A DNA stretch of 50,726 nucleotides from Streptomyces sp. TRM64462 (GTDB lineage: Bacteria; Actinomycetota; Actinomycetes; Streptomycetales; Streptomycetaceae), in contig NZ_JABWDV010000109.1 in the NCBI RefSeq assembly GCF_013362995.1, positions 1 to 50,726 on the forward strand. Direction: 5' to 3'. Below are positions 29,158-37,491 of the stretch, piece after piece (within the stretch, counting starts at the first letter, position 1; each line of letters starts with the position of its first letter). A model generated the notes under the pieces. It searched no databases, had not been told where the DNA came from, and was given only the letters and a program-made list of their open reading frames with translations. A program made the position numbers and the translations under genes.

Positions 29158-29838
29158 ATGGCCGCAGACATCTCCATAGGCCCCGCCGCCCCGGCCCGGC
29201 GCGACGCGCTGGCGAAGCGGATACGCCTGCTGGTCGCCGCCACCATCGCGTACAACGTCGTCGAGGCGGTCGTCGCGATCACCGCAGGCACGATCGCCTC
29301 CTCCACGGCCCTGATCGGCTTCGGCCTGGACTCGGTCATCGAGGTCTCGTCCGCCGCCGCGGTCGCCTGGCAGTTCTCGGCCACCGACCACGCCGTGCGC
29401 GAGGCACGGGAGAAGACCACACTGCGCATCATCTCGGTCTCGTTCTTCGCCCTGGCGGCGTACGTCACGGTCGACGCGGCCCGCGCCCTGTCCGGCACCG
29501 GGGAGGCACGGTCCTCCCTCACCGGCATCGTGCTGGCGGCCCTCTCCCTGGCGGTGATGCCGTTCCTGTCCACCGCCCAGCGCCGCGCCGGCCGCGCACT
29601 GGGCTCCGCGAGCGCGGTGGCGGACTCCCGGCAGACCCTGCTGTGCACGTACCTGTCCGCGGTGCTCCTGATCGGCCTGGCCCTCAACGCCACGCTCGGC
29701 TGGTCCTGGGCGGACCCGCTCGCCGCCCTGGTCATCGCGGCGGTCGCGGTCAAGGAGGGCCGCGACGCCTGGCACGGCAAGGGCTGCTGCGCACCGGCCC
29801 CCACGAAGACCCCTGCCCCCTGCGCCTGCTGCGACTGA
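29158..29838 (+). CDS. CDF-type cation efflux transporter
   Basis: A 226-aa membrane protein with about six hydrophobic segments. It has IAYNVVEAVVAITAG (TM1), the metal-site motif IGFGLDSVIEVSS in TM2, and VADSRQTLLCTYLSAVLL plus WADPLAALVIA in TM5-6, as in cation diffusion facilitators. The C-terminus is Cys-rich (KGCCAPAP, PCACCD) instead of the usual cytoplasmic dimer domain, which suggests binding of a thiophilic metal. It is shorter than typical ~300-aa CDF proteins. It pairs with the ArsR repressor directly upstream, so it is likely induced by the exported metal. Confidence 0.88.
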   Translation: MAADISIGPAAPARRDALAKRIRLLVAATIAYNVVEAVVAITAGTIASSTALIGFGLDSVIEVSSAAAVAWQFSATDHAVREAREKTTLRIISVSFFALAAYVTVDAARALSGTGEARSSLTGIVLAALSLAVMPFLSTAQRRAGRALGSASAVADSRQTLLCTYLSAVLLIGLALNATLGWSWADPLAALVIAAVAVKEGRDAWHGKGCCAPAPTKTPAPCACCD

Positions 29839-29965
29839 CGCCCGGGGCCTGATCAGGGCGCGGTGGCGGGCGTACCCGACGATGGCGGGCGAAGCGTGTC
29901 CCCAGGAGCCGGGACGCGGGTACCTTCCGATGTAGGCGGAAACGACCGGAAGGGGCACCGCGATC

Positions 29966-31204
29966 ATGGCTCAGTGGTCCGATTACACGACAGGTGAGCG
30001 AATCAAGATTCTCCGGGGGAAGGAGATCCGGCAGACGGACTTAGCGGAGATGACCGGCCTTTCCGTCGTCACGATCCAGAAGGCCGAGCAGGACAAGGCG
30101 CTGACGCTGCCCACCCTTCTCTCCATCGCGGACGCCCTTCGGGTGGATACGTCGGTGATCCTGGGTCAGCAGGCCCCGCGCCGGGCGATGGACCGGACGG
30201 ACCGGACGGTCATGAGGGCCCTGTCCCGGGCAGTGCACGACACGGCCGCCGGCGTCCTGGGCGACATCGAGGAGGCGCCCACGCTGGACGAGCTGACGAA
30301 GATCACGGCCCGCTGCTGGGACCTGTACTGGAAGGGCCACTACACCGAAGCGGGCGCGGTCGCGGCGCCGTTCCTCACCTCGGCCGCCGCGCTCGTCCAC
30401 ACGCGGCCGGACGGCGAGCGGGCGCCCGCCCTGGGGGTCCTGTCGGACGCGTACCGGATCGCCGGGTACGTCGCGAACCTGATGGGGAACCGGGACCTGG
30501 CGTACGCGGCGATCGGGCACGCCCAGGGGTACGCCCAGCAGGCGGCGGACGACCTGCGCGGCGCCCTGGTGGCCTCCGGGCGGGCGTGGGTGTACCTGCG
30601 GGACGCACGGCTGCCGGAGGCACTGCGGTTGGCGGAGAGGGCGGCCGTGGACACCGAGCCGCGGTTCTCCACGGCGACCCCGGACGACATGACCGTGTAC
30701 GGGTCTCACGTGAACTTCGCCGCTGTGGTGGCGTCTCGCATGGGTGACAAAGAGCGGGCAGCCGACTTCCTGTCGCAGTCCCACGCCGCCGGTGCGCGGA
30801 TGGGGCGAGAGTACCGGGCGCACGGCACGCTGTTCGGTCCGGTGACGGCGACGACCCAGGCCGTCGGCATCAACGTCGCCCTCGGGCAGGCCGGTAAGGC
30901 CCTCGCGCTCGCCGACTCGATTCGTGACGTCTCGCAGCTCAGTCAGGCGGCGCGCAACCGGTACGCCATGGACAAGGCCATGGCCCAGGCCGACGCGAAG
31001 ATGTGGGACGCCTCCCTCGACACTCTGGAGACGGCACTGCGGGCGGCGCCGGAGTGGGGGCGGCACCAGACGTTGCCGGGTGTGATCGTGCAGAAGGTCG
31101 GGAAGGCGTCGACGGCACGGCTGAGGCGGGTGTCGGAGCTGATCGGGGTGCCGGCGAGCGGTGCGGACGGGTTCCCGCCCGCGACAGCCAGGACAGCCCT
31201 GTGA
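29966..31204 (+). CDS. XRE-family regulator with TPR-like domain
   Basis: A 412-aa protein. Residues ~8-68 form an XRE helix-turn-helix (GERIKILRGKEIRQTDLAEM, TGLSVVTIQKAEQD, LPTLLSIADALRVD). Residues ~80-390 are helical with TPR-like repeats (DLRGALVASGRAWVYLRDA, RNRYAMDKAMAQADAKMW). Such proteins in Streptomyces often sit beside small peptide-modification loci. Here it precedes the resolvase-like/radical SAM/methyltransferase operon, which it may control. The ATG at 29966 follows a purine-rich GGAAGGGG at a suitable distance. The ligand is unknown. Confidence 0.85.
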   Translation: MAQWSDYTTGERIKILRGKEIRQTDLAEMTGLSVVTIQKAEQDKALTLPTLLSIADALRVDTSVILGQQAPRRAMDRTDRTVMRALSRAVHDTAAGVLGDIEEAPTLDELTKITARCWDLYWKGHYTEAGAVAAPFLTSAAALVHTRPDGERAPALGVLSDAYRIAGYVANLMGNRDLAYAAIGHAQGYAQQAADDLRGALVASGRAWVYLRDARLPEALRLAERAAVDTEPRFSTATPDDMTVYGSHVNFAAVVASRMGDKERAADFLSQSHAAGARMGREYRAHGTLFGPVTATTQAVGINVALGQAGKALALADSIRDVSQLSQAARNRYAMDKAMAQADAKMWDASLDTLETALRAAPEWGRHQTLPGVIVQKVGKASTARLRRVSELIGVPASGADGFPPATARTAL

Positions 31205-31210
31205 CTGGTA

Positions 31211-31307
31211 CGGGGCGGACGACTGCGGCCCGTTGAACGCCCAACAGTCGTACGGGGCAGGCGGCTTCGAATCTGACAGATCATCGAACCCGTCCGCCCC
31301 GTTTCTT
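31211..31307 (+). terminator. Long-range 11-bp inverted repeat with T-rich tail
   Basis: CGGGGCGGACG (31211-31221) pairs perfectly with its complement at 31291-31301, enclosing 69 nt that contain a smaller hairpin. The right arm is followed by TTTCTT. It may terminate the XRE gene or form a structured leader for the next operon. A tRNA was considered because the ends look like an acceptor stem, but no T-arm fits. Confidence 0.45.
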
Positions 31308-31341
31308 CATGCTCGCCGTCCGTGGCGCCATGGTTACGCAC

Positions 31342-31776
31342 ATGAACCCTGATACCCCGGGCCGCGTGCCCGTCGCCCTCTACGTCGCGGCCGGTGACGC
31401 ACCCACTGTCGATCTGCTCTCCGACTACTGCAGGCAGTACGCCACGGCCCGCGACTGGGACGCTGTCGAGGCCGTGACAGACACCGACCGGCTGATCCCG
31501 TTGGTGTCCCGTCCCGGCTGGGCCCGCGTCCTGTCGCTCCTGGCGACCGGCACGGTGCGTGGCGTGGTCACCTACAGCCCCGCCATGCTCGCCGCGATCG
31601 AGGGCGGATACGACGCGGTCCGCGCGCTGCTGAGCGAGCAGGGCGCCTTCCTCGCCGCAACCCGGAGGCCCGACCTCGCCCCGGAGGCCCCGCCGCGCCG
31701 GACACCGGCGCAGAGGGTCCGTCGGCAGGGCCTTGCCGACGCTGCGTACGGCTCGGACTGGAGGCCGGCTCGATGA
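31342..31776 (+). CDS. Resolvase-fold-like small protein 1
   Basis: A 144-aa protein whose first ~90 residues follow the pattern of the serine recombinase N-terminal domain: VALYVAAGDAP as first strand, LSDYCRQYATARDWDAVEAV, then SRPGWARVLSLLATGTVRGV and a final VVTYSPAMLA. The catalytic Ser/Arg motif (YxRVS) is absent, as is the DNA-binding domain. It is therefore not a working recombinase; a regulatory or scaffold role is possible. The start is uncertain (ATG 31342 or 31330). The stop overlaps the next ATG by 4 bp, so it is coupled to a second protein of the same kind. Confidence 0.7.
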   Translation: MNPDTPGRVPVALYVAAGDAPTVDLLSDYCRQYATARDWDAVEAVTDTDRLIPLVSRPGWARVLSLLATGTVRGVVTYSPAMLAAIEGGYDAVRALLSEQGAFLAATRRPDLAPEAPPRRTPAQRVRRQGLADAAYGSDWRPAR

Positions 31777-32177
31777 GTGTCCCCGTTGCTGAATACGCAC
31801 CAGCGATCGCCAAGGGCACGGCCCGTGCGGCGACGTACGTGTGCGTTGCGCGGCCCACCGGCGAGTCTGACGCGGTCGGACGGGCCCTCACCGAGGGGCG
31901 GGAGTTCGCCCGCTCTCACGGCCTGGCCGTCGTAGCCGAGATCACCGACCCGTACGGCGAGGCCGACCCCGCGAAGCGCGACGGATGGCGGCAGGTCCGC
32001 GCCATGGCCGCCAATGACGAGATCGATGTCGTCGTCACTCGATGGCCCGCCTGCATCGCACCCGAGTCGCTGCACGAGCGGCGCTACGAGGAGATCGCCG
32101 CCCTGGCCGCGGACACCGTGGTCGTCCGGTTCTCCTGGGCGCCGCTGGCCATGCAGCCGGAAGAGATCCGACTGTGA
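31773..32177 (+). CDS. Resolvase-fold-like small protein 2
   Basis: A 134-aa protein with the same general pattern as the gene before it: ATYVCVARPTG, GREFARSHGLAVVAEITD, KRDGWRQVRAMAANDEIDV and VVTRWPACIAPESLHERRY. It resembles the serine-recombinase N-terminal fold but has no catalytic Ser. It overlaps the preceding gene (ATGA) and lies 51 bp before the radical SAM gene. Conserved pairing with a radical SAM enzyme and a methyltransferase would suggest a role in that pathway rather than in DNA recombination. The function is not assigned. Confidence 0.72.
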   Translation: MSVPVAEYAPAIAKGTARAATYVCVARPTGESDAVGRALTEGREFARSHGLAVVAEITDPYGEADPAKRDGWRQVRAMAANDEIDVVVTRWPACIAPESLHERRYEEIAALAADTVVVRFSWAPLAMQPEEIRL

Positions 32178-32228
32178 GCGGCGAGGCCCCGGCAGGTCAC
32201 CTCGACACAGACCGAGAAGGAAAACTCA

Positions 32229-33146
32229 GTGACGATCGCTCCTGAAGCACTCGCAAAGCCCGCGACCCCGACGTTTCTTGAGCTGGAGATCACCGGCCGG
32301 TGTCAGCTCACCTGCCCGAGCCACTGTTACGCCGAGGCGGGACCCACGAAGAGCCATGGCGCCATGACCGCCGACGACTGGCGGCGCGTGATCTCCGATG
32401 CCGCCGCCATCGGTGTGGAAAAGATCCAGATGATCGGTGGCGAACCCACCCTGCACCCGCACTTCGCGGGGCTCGTACGGCACGCTCTCGGCGAGGGGCT
32501 CGGGGTACAGGTCTACAGCAATCTGTACCGCGTGAAGCTGGAGCACTGGGCCCTCTTCGAGCACCCGCGCGTGAGCCTGGCCACGTCGTACTACAGCGAT
32601 CAGGCCGCGGACCACGAGCGCGTGACCGGCCGCAAGGGCAGCCATACCGCGACCCGCGCGAACATCATCGAGGCCCTGCGCCGGGGCATCCACGTGCAGG
32701 TGGGCATCGTGGACGTCCTCGACGGACAGCGCGTCGACCAGGCCCGCGCAGACCTCGAATCGCTCGGTGTGAAGGACATCAACACCGACCGCGTGCGCGG
32801 GGTCGGCAACGCGTCGAAGACCCTGCTCCCGAGCACGTCGGAGCTGTGCGGCAACTGCGCACGCGGCCGGGCCGCGATCATGCCGGACGGACAGGTGACC
32901 CCCTGCGTGCTGGGGCGGTTCCTTCCAGCCGGGAACGTGCGGACTCAGGGCCTGGCGGAAGTGTTCGCGTCCTCCCCGTGGGCAGAGATCGCGGCGACGA
33001 TCCCGCCACGCCGTACGGGACGCGGGTGCACGCCCGACGAGGACTCGTGCATGCCGTCGCCGGGCGCGGCCGGGGCCTGTACACCGGCGGACTCCAACGA
33101 CTGCGACCCGTCCCGCACTCCGGCCTGCAACCCGAAATACACCTAG
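32229..33146 (+). CDS. Radical SAM protein with CX3CX3C motif and SPASM-like tail
   Basis: A 305-aa protein. The cluster motif reads EITGRCQLTCPSHCYAEAG, three Cys spaced CX3CX3C, one residue longer than the common CX3CX2C. It is followed by the GGEP SAM-binding motif (QMIGGEPTLHPHF). The C-terminal part is SPASM-like (ELCGNCARGRAAIMPDGQ, TPCVLGRFL), with six more Cys near the end (GCTPDEDSCM, GACTPA, NDCDPSRTPAC). SPASM proteins usually modify peptides. The GTG at 32229 follows GAAGGAAAA. It is in an operon with two resolvase-like proteins and a PCMT-like methyltransferase 13 bp downstream. The substrate is unknown. Confidence 0.88.
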   Translation: MTIAPEALAKPATPTFLELEITGRCQLTCPSHCYAEAGPTKSHGAMTADDWRRVISDAAAIGVEKIQMIGGEPTLHPHFAGLVRHALGEGLGVQVYSNLYRVKLEHWALFEHPRVSLATSYYSDQAADHERVTGRKGSHTATRANIIEALRRGIHVQVGIVDVLDGQRVDQARADLESLGVKDINTDRVRGVGNASKTLLPSTSELCGNCARGRAAIMPDGQVTPCVLGRFLPAGNVRTQGLAEVFASSPWAEIAATIPPRRTGRGCTPDEDSCMPSPGAAGACTPADSNDCDPSRTPACNPKYT

Positions 33147-33159
33147 GAGGCGCGTACGC

Positions 33160-34296
33160 ATGGACTGGCTGACACACGCTGAGCGGCTGGCCACGGAACT
33201 GGTCCGGCCCGAGTCGCGGTGGCGTTCGCCGCTCGCGACGACGGCCCGTCACCTCCTGGTGCCCCGCTGGTGGGAGTCCGCCGGCGACGGCCGGTACGTA
33301 GCGCGGGACGGCGCGGCGGACCCGGAGGCGTGGATGCACGCCACGTACGCGAACGACACCCTGGTGACCCGGGTGGGGCCGCTGCACGCCGACCACGCCG
33401 AACCGGGGCAGACCACCGAGGGGCGGCCGACCTCGTCCTCCACTCTCCCCGTCCTGGTCGTGGGCATGTACCGGCACGCGATGGTCACGGACACCTCGCG
33501 GGTCCTGGTCACCACCGGGTCCGGCTACGGCACGGCACTGCTGTGCAGGCGGTTGGGCGCGGACCGCGTGACGAGCATCGACGTCGACCCCTACCTCGTC
33601 GAGGCCGCGGGGAACCGGCTCGACGCAATGGGCTTGCGCCCGCACATGGGCGTCGGCGACATCACCGACATCCTCCCCGGCGAGTTCGACCGGATCGTGT
33701 CCACGGTGTCCGTACGCCCCGTACCGGCCGCCATGCTCGCCGCTCTGCGGCCCGGCGGACGGCTGGTGACCACCCTCGCCGGAACCGGTCTGATCGTCGT
33801 CGCCGACAAGACCGCCGACGGCAGCGCGGTCGGCCACGTCCCGCAGGACCGGGCGGGGTTCATGCGCACCCGCCACGGCGACGACTACGCACCGCGTGCG
33901 ACGGACGCACTGTGGGAGAAGACCAAGGAAGCGGACGGCGAGGAGGTGACGACCAGCCGCTACCCGCTGCTGTACCCACCGGACGCCTGGGACGTCTGGT
34001 CGATGCTGGAGCTCACGATCCCCGGCATCGACTACCGCAAGGCCGCGGAAGGCGACCGCCGTACGGTATGGATGCTCCACGAAGACGGCTCCTGGGCCCG
34101 CGCCGAGGCCCCCGGCTTCCTGGACTCCCCCACCGTCCACCAGGCCGGCCCGCGACGGCTGTGGGACGAGCTGGAACGCATCCGGCACCGCCTCAACCGC
34201 GAAGGCGCACTACCGGTGTACGGCGCCCGGGTGCGAATCGACCCCGACGGCACCGTCCGCCTGTCGCGCGGCGCCTGGTCAGTGACCGTGACCTGA
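33160..34296 (+). CDS. PCMT-like SAM-dependent methyltransferase
   Basis: A 378-aa protein with a class I methyltransferase core resembling protein-L-isoaspartate O-methyltransferase: VLVTTGSGYGTALLCRRLGA (SAM motif I), TSIDVDPYLVEAAGNRL (motif II), FDRIVSTVSVRPVPAAM, then LRPGGRLVTTLAG. The N-terminal ~90 residues and C-terminal ~150 residues are extra. Long PCMT-like enzymes of this kind occur in actinobacterial peptide (RiPP-type) loci, where they methylate a modified peptide. The ATG at 33160 has a strong AGGAGG. It is the last gene of the radical SAM operon. No precursor peptide was recognised. Confidence 0.85.
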   Translation: MDWLTHAERLATELVRPESRWRSPLATTARHLLVPRWWESAGDGRYVARDGAADPEAWMHATYANDTLVTRVGPLHADHAEPGQTTEGRPTSSSTLPVLVVGMYRHAMVTDTSRVLVTTGSGYGTALLCRRLGADRVTSIDVDPYLVEAAGNRLDAMGLRPHMGVGDITDILPGEFDRIVSTVSVRPVPAAMLAALRPGGRLVTTLAGTGLIVVADKTADGSAVGHVPQDRAGFMRTRHGDDYAPRATDALWEKTKEADGEEVTTSRYPLLYPPDAWDVWSMLELTIPGIDYRKAAEGDRRTVWMLHEDGSWARAEAPGFLDSPTVHQAGPRRLWDELERIRHRLNREGALPVYGARVRIDPDGTVRLSRGAWSVTVT

Positions 34297-34558
34297 CCGG
34301 CAGCACAGCACTTCGGGCGTGTTCACCCTGCTACGCACCGAAAGCCCCCAGCGAGCCGCGAGATCCCAGGAGAGCCATGGGCGCCCACCGGAACCACCAG
34401 CGTCCGAACTGGCCACCGGTTTCCTCGGCTCCCGAAGGAGATGGTGTCCTGTGACAGCAAACTTTGAGCGTGTGCCACCGAAGTCCCCGCAGAGAGGTCC
34501 GAGAGCCGGCCTGGCAGGGCGAGATGCTGCCGTGTGAGTCAAGAAGAGAGGAGTGCAC

Positions 34559-34876
34559 ATGAGCGAGGGGTTCGGTCTGGTCGTCCGCTTCGCGCTGCGC
34601 GACGATCTGGCGGCGGAGGCGTTCGACGCGTTGTGCGCGCGCACCCTGGACGGGGTCAAGTCGAGCGAACCGGGCACGCTGACCTACGTCATCCACCAGC
34701 CCGAGGGCGAGCCGCTGGTGCGCGTGTTCTACGAGCTCTATGCGGACCGCGCGGCCTTCGACGCCCACGAGGCACAGCCGCACACCAGGCGCTTCCTTGT
34801 CGAGCGTGAGCAGTACCTTGCCGGTGTCGAGGTGACGTTCCTCGACGCGATGGCGGGGAAGGTTCCGCTTCAGTAA
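34559..34876 (+). CDS. ABM-domain monooxygenase-like protein
   Basis: A 105-aa protein of the antibiotic biosynthesis monooxygenase (ABM) / dimeric alpha-beta barrel fold: GFGLVVRFALRDDLAAEAFD, PGTLTYVIHQPEGEPL, VRVFYELYADRAAFDAHEA, then TRRFLVE. Members act as quinol monooxygenases or heme-degrading enzymes without cofactor, and some tailor polyketides. The ATG at 34559 has GAGGAG 5 bp upstream. It is convergent with the aldo/keto reductase and has no obvious operon partner, so the link to the cluster is uncertain. Confidence 0.82.
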   Translation: MSEGFGLVVRFALRDDLAAEAFDALCARTLDGVKSSEPGTLTYVIHQPEGEPLVRVFYELYADRAAFDAHEAQPHTRRFLVEREQYLAGVEVTFLDAMAGKVPLQ

Positions 34877-34996
34877 TGAGTTCCTGGAACGGGACACCCG
34901 CACCGCGCCGTCCACTTGTCGCGCGGCGCCTAGGGTCTGTCTCCCCGATCACGGGCCGGTACGGGGCCTGCTCAAGCACGGGCAACGGGGCCGAAA

Positions 34997-35926
34997 TCAG
35001 GTTGCAGTGCGGTCGATCGAGTTGAGCAGTCGGAGTTCTTCCTCGGCCAGCCGTAGCGCGCCCGCTGCCACATTGGCGACGAGGTGCTCGGGGTTGCCCG
35101 TCCCGGGGATGGCCAGCACGTGTGCGCCTTGCTGCAGGGTCCATGCCAGGCGAACCTGTGCCGGTGAGACTCCGTGCGCGCGGGCGACGGCGCGGACTTC
35201 ATCGTGCTCGGCCTGGACGGCTCCGGCCTCGCGGCCCTTGCCGGCGATGGAGAAGAAGGGCACGAACGCGATGCCGCGTGCTGCGCATTCGTGGAGCATC
35301 TCCTCCCCATGGGGTGTGTCGATGCCGTAGCGGTTCTGGACGCAGACCACCGGTGCGATTGCTCGGGCCTGGGCCAGGTGCTCCGGTCGGGCTCCGGAGA
35401 TGCCGAGGTGGCGGACGAGTCCGGTGTCGCGCAGTTCGGCGAGGGCTCCGAAGTGCTCGCTGATGTCGTCCTGGCCCATGAGGCGCAGGTTGACCAAGTC
35501 GAGGTGGTCGCGGCCGAGTTGGCGCAGGTTCTCTTCGACCTGGCCACGCAGTTGTTCGGGGCGCGCCGAGGTGGCCCACTCGCCGCTGGCATCCCTGGCC
35601 GGGCCCACCTTGGTGGCGATGACGAGATCGTCCGGGTAGGGCGCCAGCGCCGAGTTGATCAGTTCGTTGGCGGAGCGTAGCCGGGAGAAGTAGAAGGCGG
35701 CGGTGTCGATGTGGTTGACGCCGAGTTCGACTGCGCGGCGGAGCACGTGGATCGCCTGGCTGCGGTCGCGGGGCGTGCCCTGGTGAAAGGCGCTGCTGCC
35801 GGTCAGGCGCATGGCCCCGAAACCGATCCGGTTGACCTGGAGGTCACCGAGCATCCATGTGCCGGCGGCCGCCGCCGAGACCGTGTGCGATGTCATCTTC
35901 TCCATCAGCTCCATCCGGTAGGCCAT
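34997..35926 (-). CDS. Aldo/keto reductase
   Basis: A 309-aa NADPH-dependent AKR. Residues: GFGAMRLTG at the N-terminus, NHIDTAAFY with catalytic Asp and Tyr, LVIATKVGP with catalytic Lys, HLDLVNLRLMG in place of the usual His region (common in actinobacterial oxidoreductases of this branch), and AIPGTGNPEHLVAN near the cofactor phosphate site. Full length. It stands alone, with no operon partner. It could reduce a small aldehyde or ketone in general metabolism; there is no evidence that it serves the biosynthetic cluster. The ATG at 35926 is used, with ATGs at 35914, 35905 and 35896 as alternatives. Confidence 0.9.
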   Translation of the reverse strand: MAYRMELMEKMTSHTVSAAAAGTWMLGDLQVNRIGFGAMRLTGSSAFHQGTPRDRSQAIHVLRRAVELGVNHIDTAAFYFSRLRSANELINSALAPYPDDLVIATKVGPARDASGEWATSARPEQLRGQVEENLRQLGRDHLDLVNLRLMGQDDISEHFGALAELRDTGLVRHLGISGARPEHLAQARAIAPVVCVQNRYGIDTPHGEEMLHECAARGIAFVPFFSIAGKGREAGAVQAEHDEVRAVARAHGVSPAQVRLAWTLQQGAHVLAIPGTGNPEHLVANVAAGALRLAEEELRLLNSIDRTAT

Positions 35927-36261
35927 CGTCCAGCCTCAGTTCAAGGCGTGGCGGCTCTGGAGTATGCGCTGGTGACCGGCTGGCTGGAAGGCGCGGAGCG
36001 TTGGGGGAATGTCACAGCGCGAGCGGGAATCTCGATGGCCCACGACGAGTTGTTACTGGTGAAGCGTCCGGCCCGAGCGCCCCTGTCAGGAGCGCGAGCC
36101 GCAGCGGGACCGGCCGATCCCCTCGCCGGCCTCCCCGCATCCTCCAGCAGGTCGAGCAGGCTCACTGCCACCGGTAGTTGCTGAACCGATCTCCGCGCGG
36201 GGCCGCCCTTGAGGAGCCCGGCAGCGATGGCGTCGGGGCCTTCGGCGCGCCCGCAGCATGC

Positions 36262-36345
36262 CCTGGCGGCGCAAGGGCTGCTGCTGCACACCGGCCCCCT
36301 ACGAAGGCCACCGGCGCCCCGGGGGCCTGATCACGGTGCGGTGCC
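36262..36345 (+). repeat. Decayed copy of the CDF transporter 3' end
   Basis: This stretch resembles 29777-29867, the end and downstream flank of the CDF gene. Shared pieces include a gcaagggctgctg block, an accggccccc..acgaag block and a ggggcctgatca block, in the same order and orientation. The rest of the gene is not recognisable. The wider gap 35927-36345 holds no convincing gene. It may be the scar of a duplication; the alignment was made by eye. Confidence 0.45.
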
Positions 36346-36971
36346 TCAGGATGTGGGCGGGTCGAGCTGCGGCTCCAGACGCACCTCGGTCACGTTCACG
36401 CCCTCCGGAGCGCCGAACTCCTCCGCCATCACGCCGTTGTTGATGTCGGCGACCTCCAGAGCCAAGTGCTCGGCCCCGACGCGCAGGTCGAGTCTTGCCA
36501 CGGGCTCGCCCGAGGAGTTCGGCATGCGGTGGATGCGCGCCGCCGGGTAGTTCAGGGTCGTCAGCTTGTGCCGCAGCTCCTCGTACGTGGCCGTGTCCGT
36601 TCCCGAGAACGCCCTGTTGATGCGCAGTTGGTGCCTCTGGGCGGCGCACTCCTCTGTCGAGGTCAGCGGCACCGGGTCGACCAGGACGGGCAGGGTGGAG
36701 TCGGGGGTCGGCTCCGCCGCCGTGGTGCCGGCCGCGGAGGGCGACGCCAACTCATCGGCGCTGACGGAGACGTCGGAGGCGCAGCTCTGCGAGATGAGGT
36801 CCGTCATCTCCAGGAACCGCGCCTCCGGTTCGTCGTCGTCGGTCGACGCGGCGGTCATCACCATGGGGGTCTGATCGGCGGTGGCGTTCTGCGTGCCGAA
36901 GCCGGACAGGACGAGACGCCGCCGCCGAGCGCGGCCGCCAGCAGGGACTTCGGGAGGAAAGTTGATCGCAT
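36346..36971 (-). CDS. Probable lipoprotein with frameshifted N-terminus
   Basis: The body (about 190 residues) has a low-complexity spacer rich in Ser/Thr/Asp/Glu, two or three Cys, and a conserved-looking end (EECAAQRHQLRINRAF, TYEELRHKLTTLNYPAAR, HLALEVADINNGVMAEEFG). It resembles small secreted lipoproteins of actinomycetes. The only signal-peptide-like start (ATG 36971, MRSTFLPKSLLAAALGGG) is in a different frame from the body, which begins LVLSGFGTQNATADQ. The lipobox Cys also appears as Phe. A frameshift near 36910-36930 would join them. It is either a broken gene or a sequencing error. An unbroken in-frame start lies at 37023 but does not encode a signal peptide. Confidence 0.55.
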
Positions 36972-37074
36972 GTCCGTAACATGCGGGCTGCTGACGACCG
37001 CCCATATGAGTACGCGTGCTCAAACCACCAGGGCGTCAGTCACCAGTGACCGGTACGTGCGTAGAGTGACGCCC

Positions 37075-37446
37075 ATGCGCGCCTCCACACACGATCTCGG
37101 CTTCCGTGAGCGGTCCAGGCGGCTGCGTACCTGGGGTGTCGTCCTGCTGTCGGCGGCGGGTGCGCTGTGGCTCTGGCTCGCGGTGCTGCTGTTCACCTCG
37201 TACAGCATCGAGGGCTACCAGAGGCAGACCGACTGCTCGGCGCCCTTCGACCGTCACCGTGTCGTGTACGACGGCCTGTGCGCCACCGGCGAACGTGACT
37301 GGCCCGTCGCGGTCACCCTCCTCGCCGCGTCTCTGCCGTTCGCGCTGGCCGGCACCGCTCTCGTCACGGCCGGAGTCGTCAGCGTGCGGATGAGCGAGCA
37401 CGGCATCGAGCTGGAGCGGCTCAGGGAGCAGGACAGGACCGCCTAG
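37075..37446 (+). CDS. Small membrane protein with two transmembrane segments
   Basis: A 123-aa protein with two hydrophobic segments (WGVVLLSAAGALWLWLAVLL at ~22-42; WPVAVTLLAASLPFALAGTA at ~77-97). The loop between them has two Cys (TDCSAPF, DGLCATG) that probably face outside and form a disulfide. The tail is charged (GIELERLREQDRTA). I do not recognise a family. It is divergent from the lipoprotein gene and ends ~95 bp before KAS III, on the same strand but separated by the SARP-type promoter. The ATG at 37075 is used; a GTG at 37066 is possible. Confidence 0.65.
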   Translation: MRASTHDLGFRERSRRLRTWGVVLLSAAGALWLWLAVLLFTSYSIEGYQRQTDCSAPFDRHRVVYDGLCATGERDWPVAVTLLAASLPFALAGTALVTAGVVSVRMSEHGIELERLREQDRTA

Positions 37447-37491
37447 TCCGGCCGCCGCCACCGGGCATCGCCCGGGGAGCCCCCCTCGTCC

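Noticed and set aside
31211..31301. Possible tRNA suggested by complementary ends and a CGAACCC-like stretch
   Set aside because: No T-arm or anticodon arm fits between the ends, and the stem is longer than an acceptor stem.
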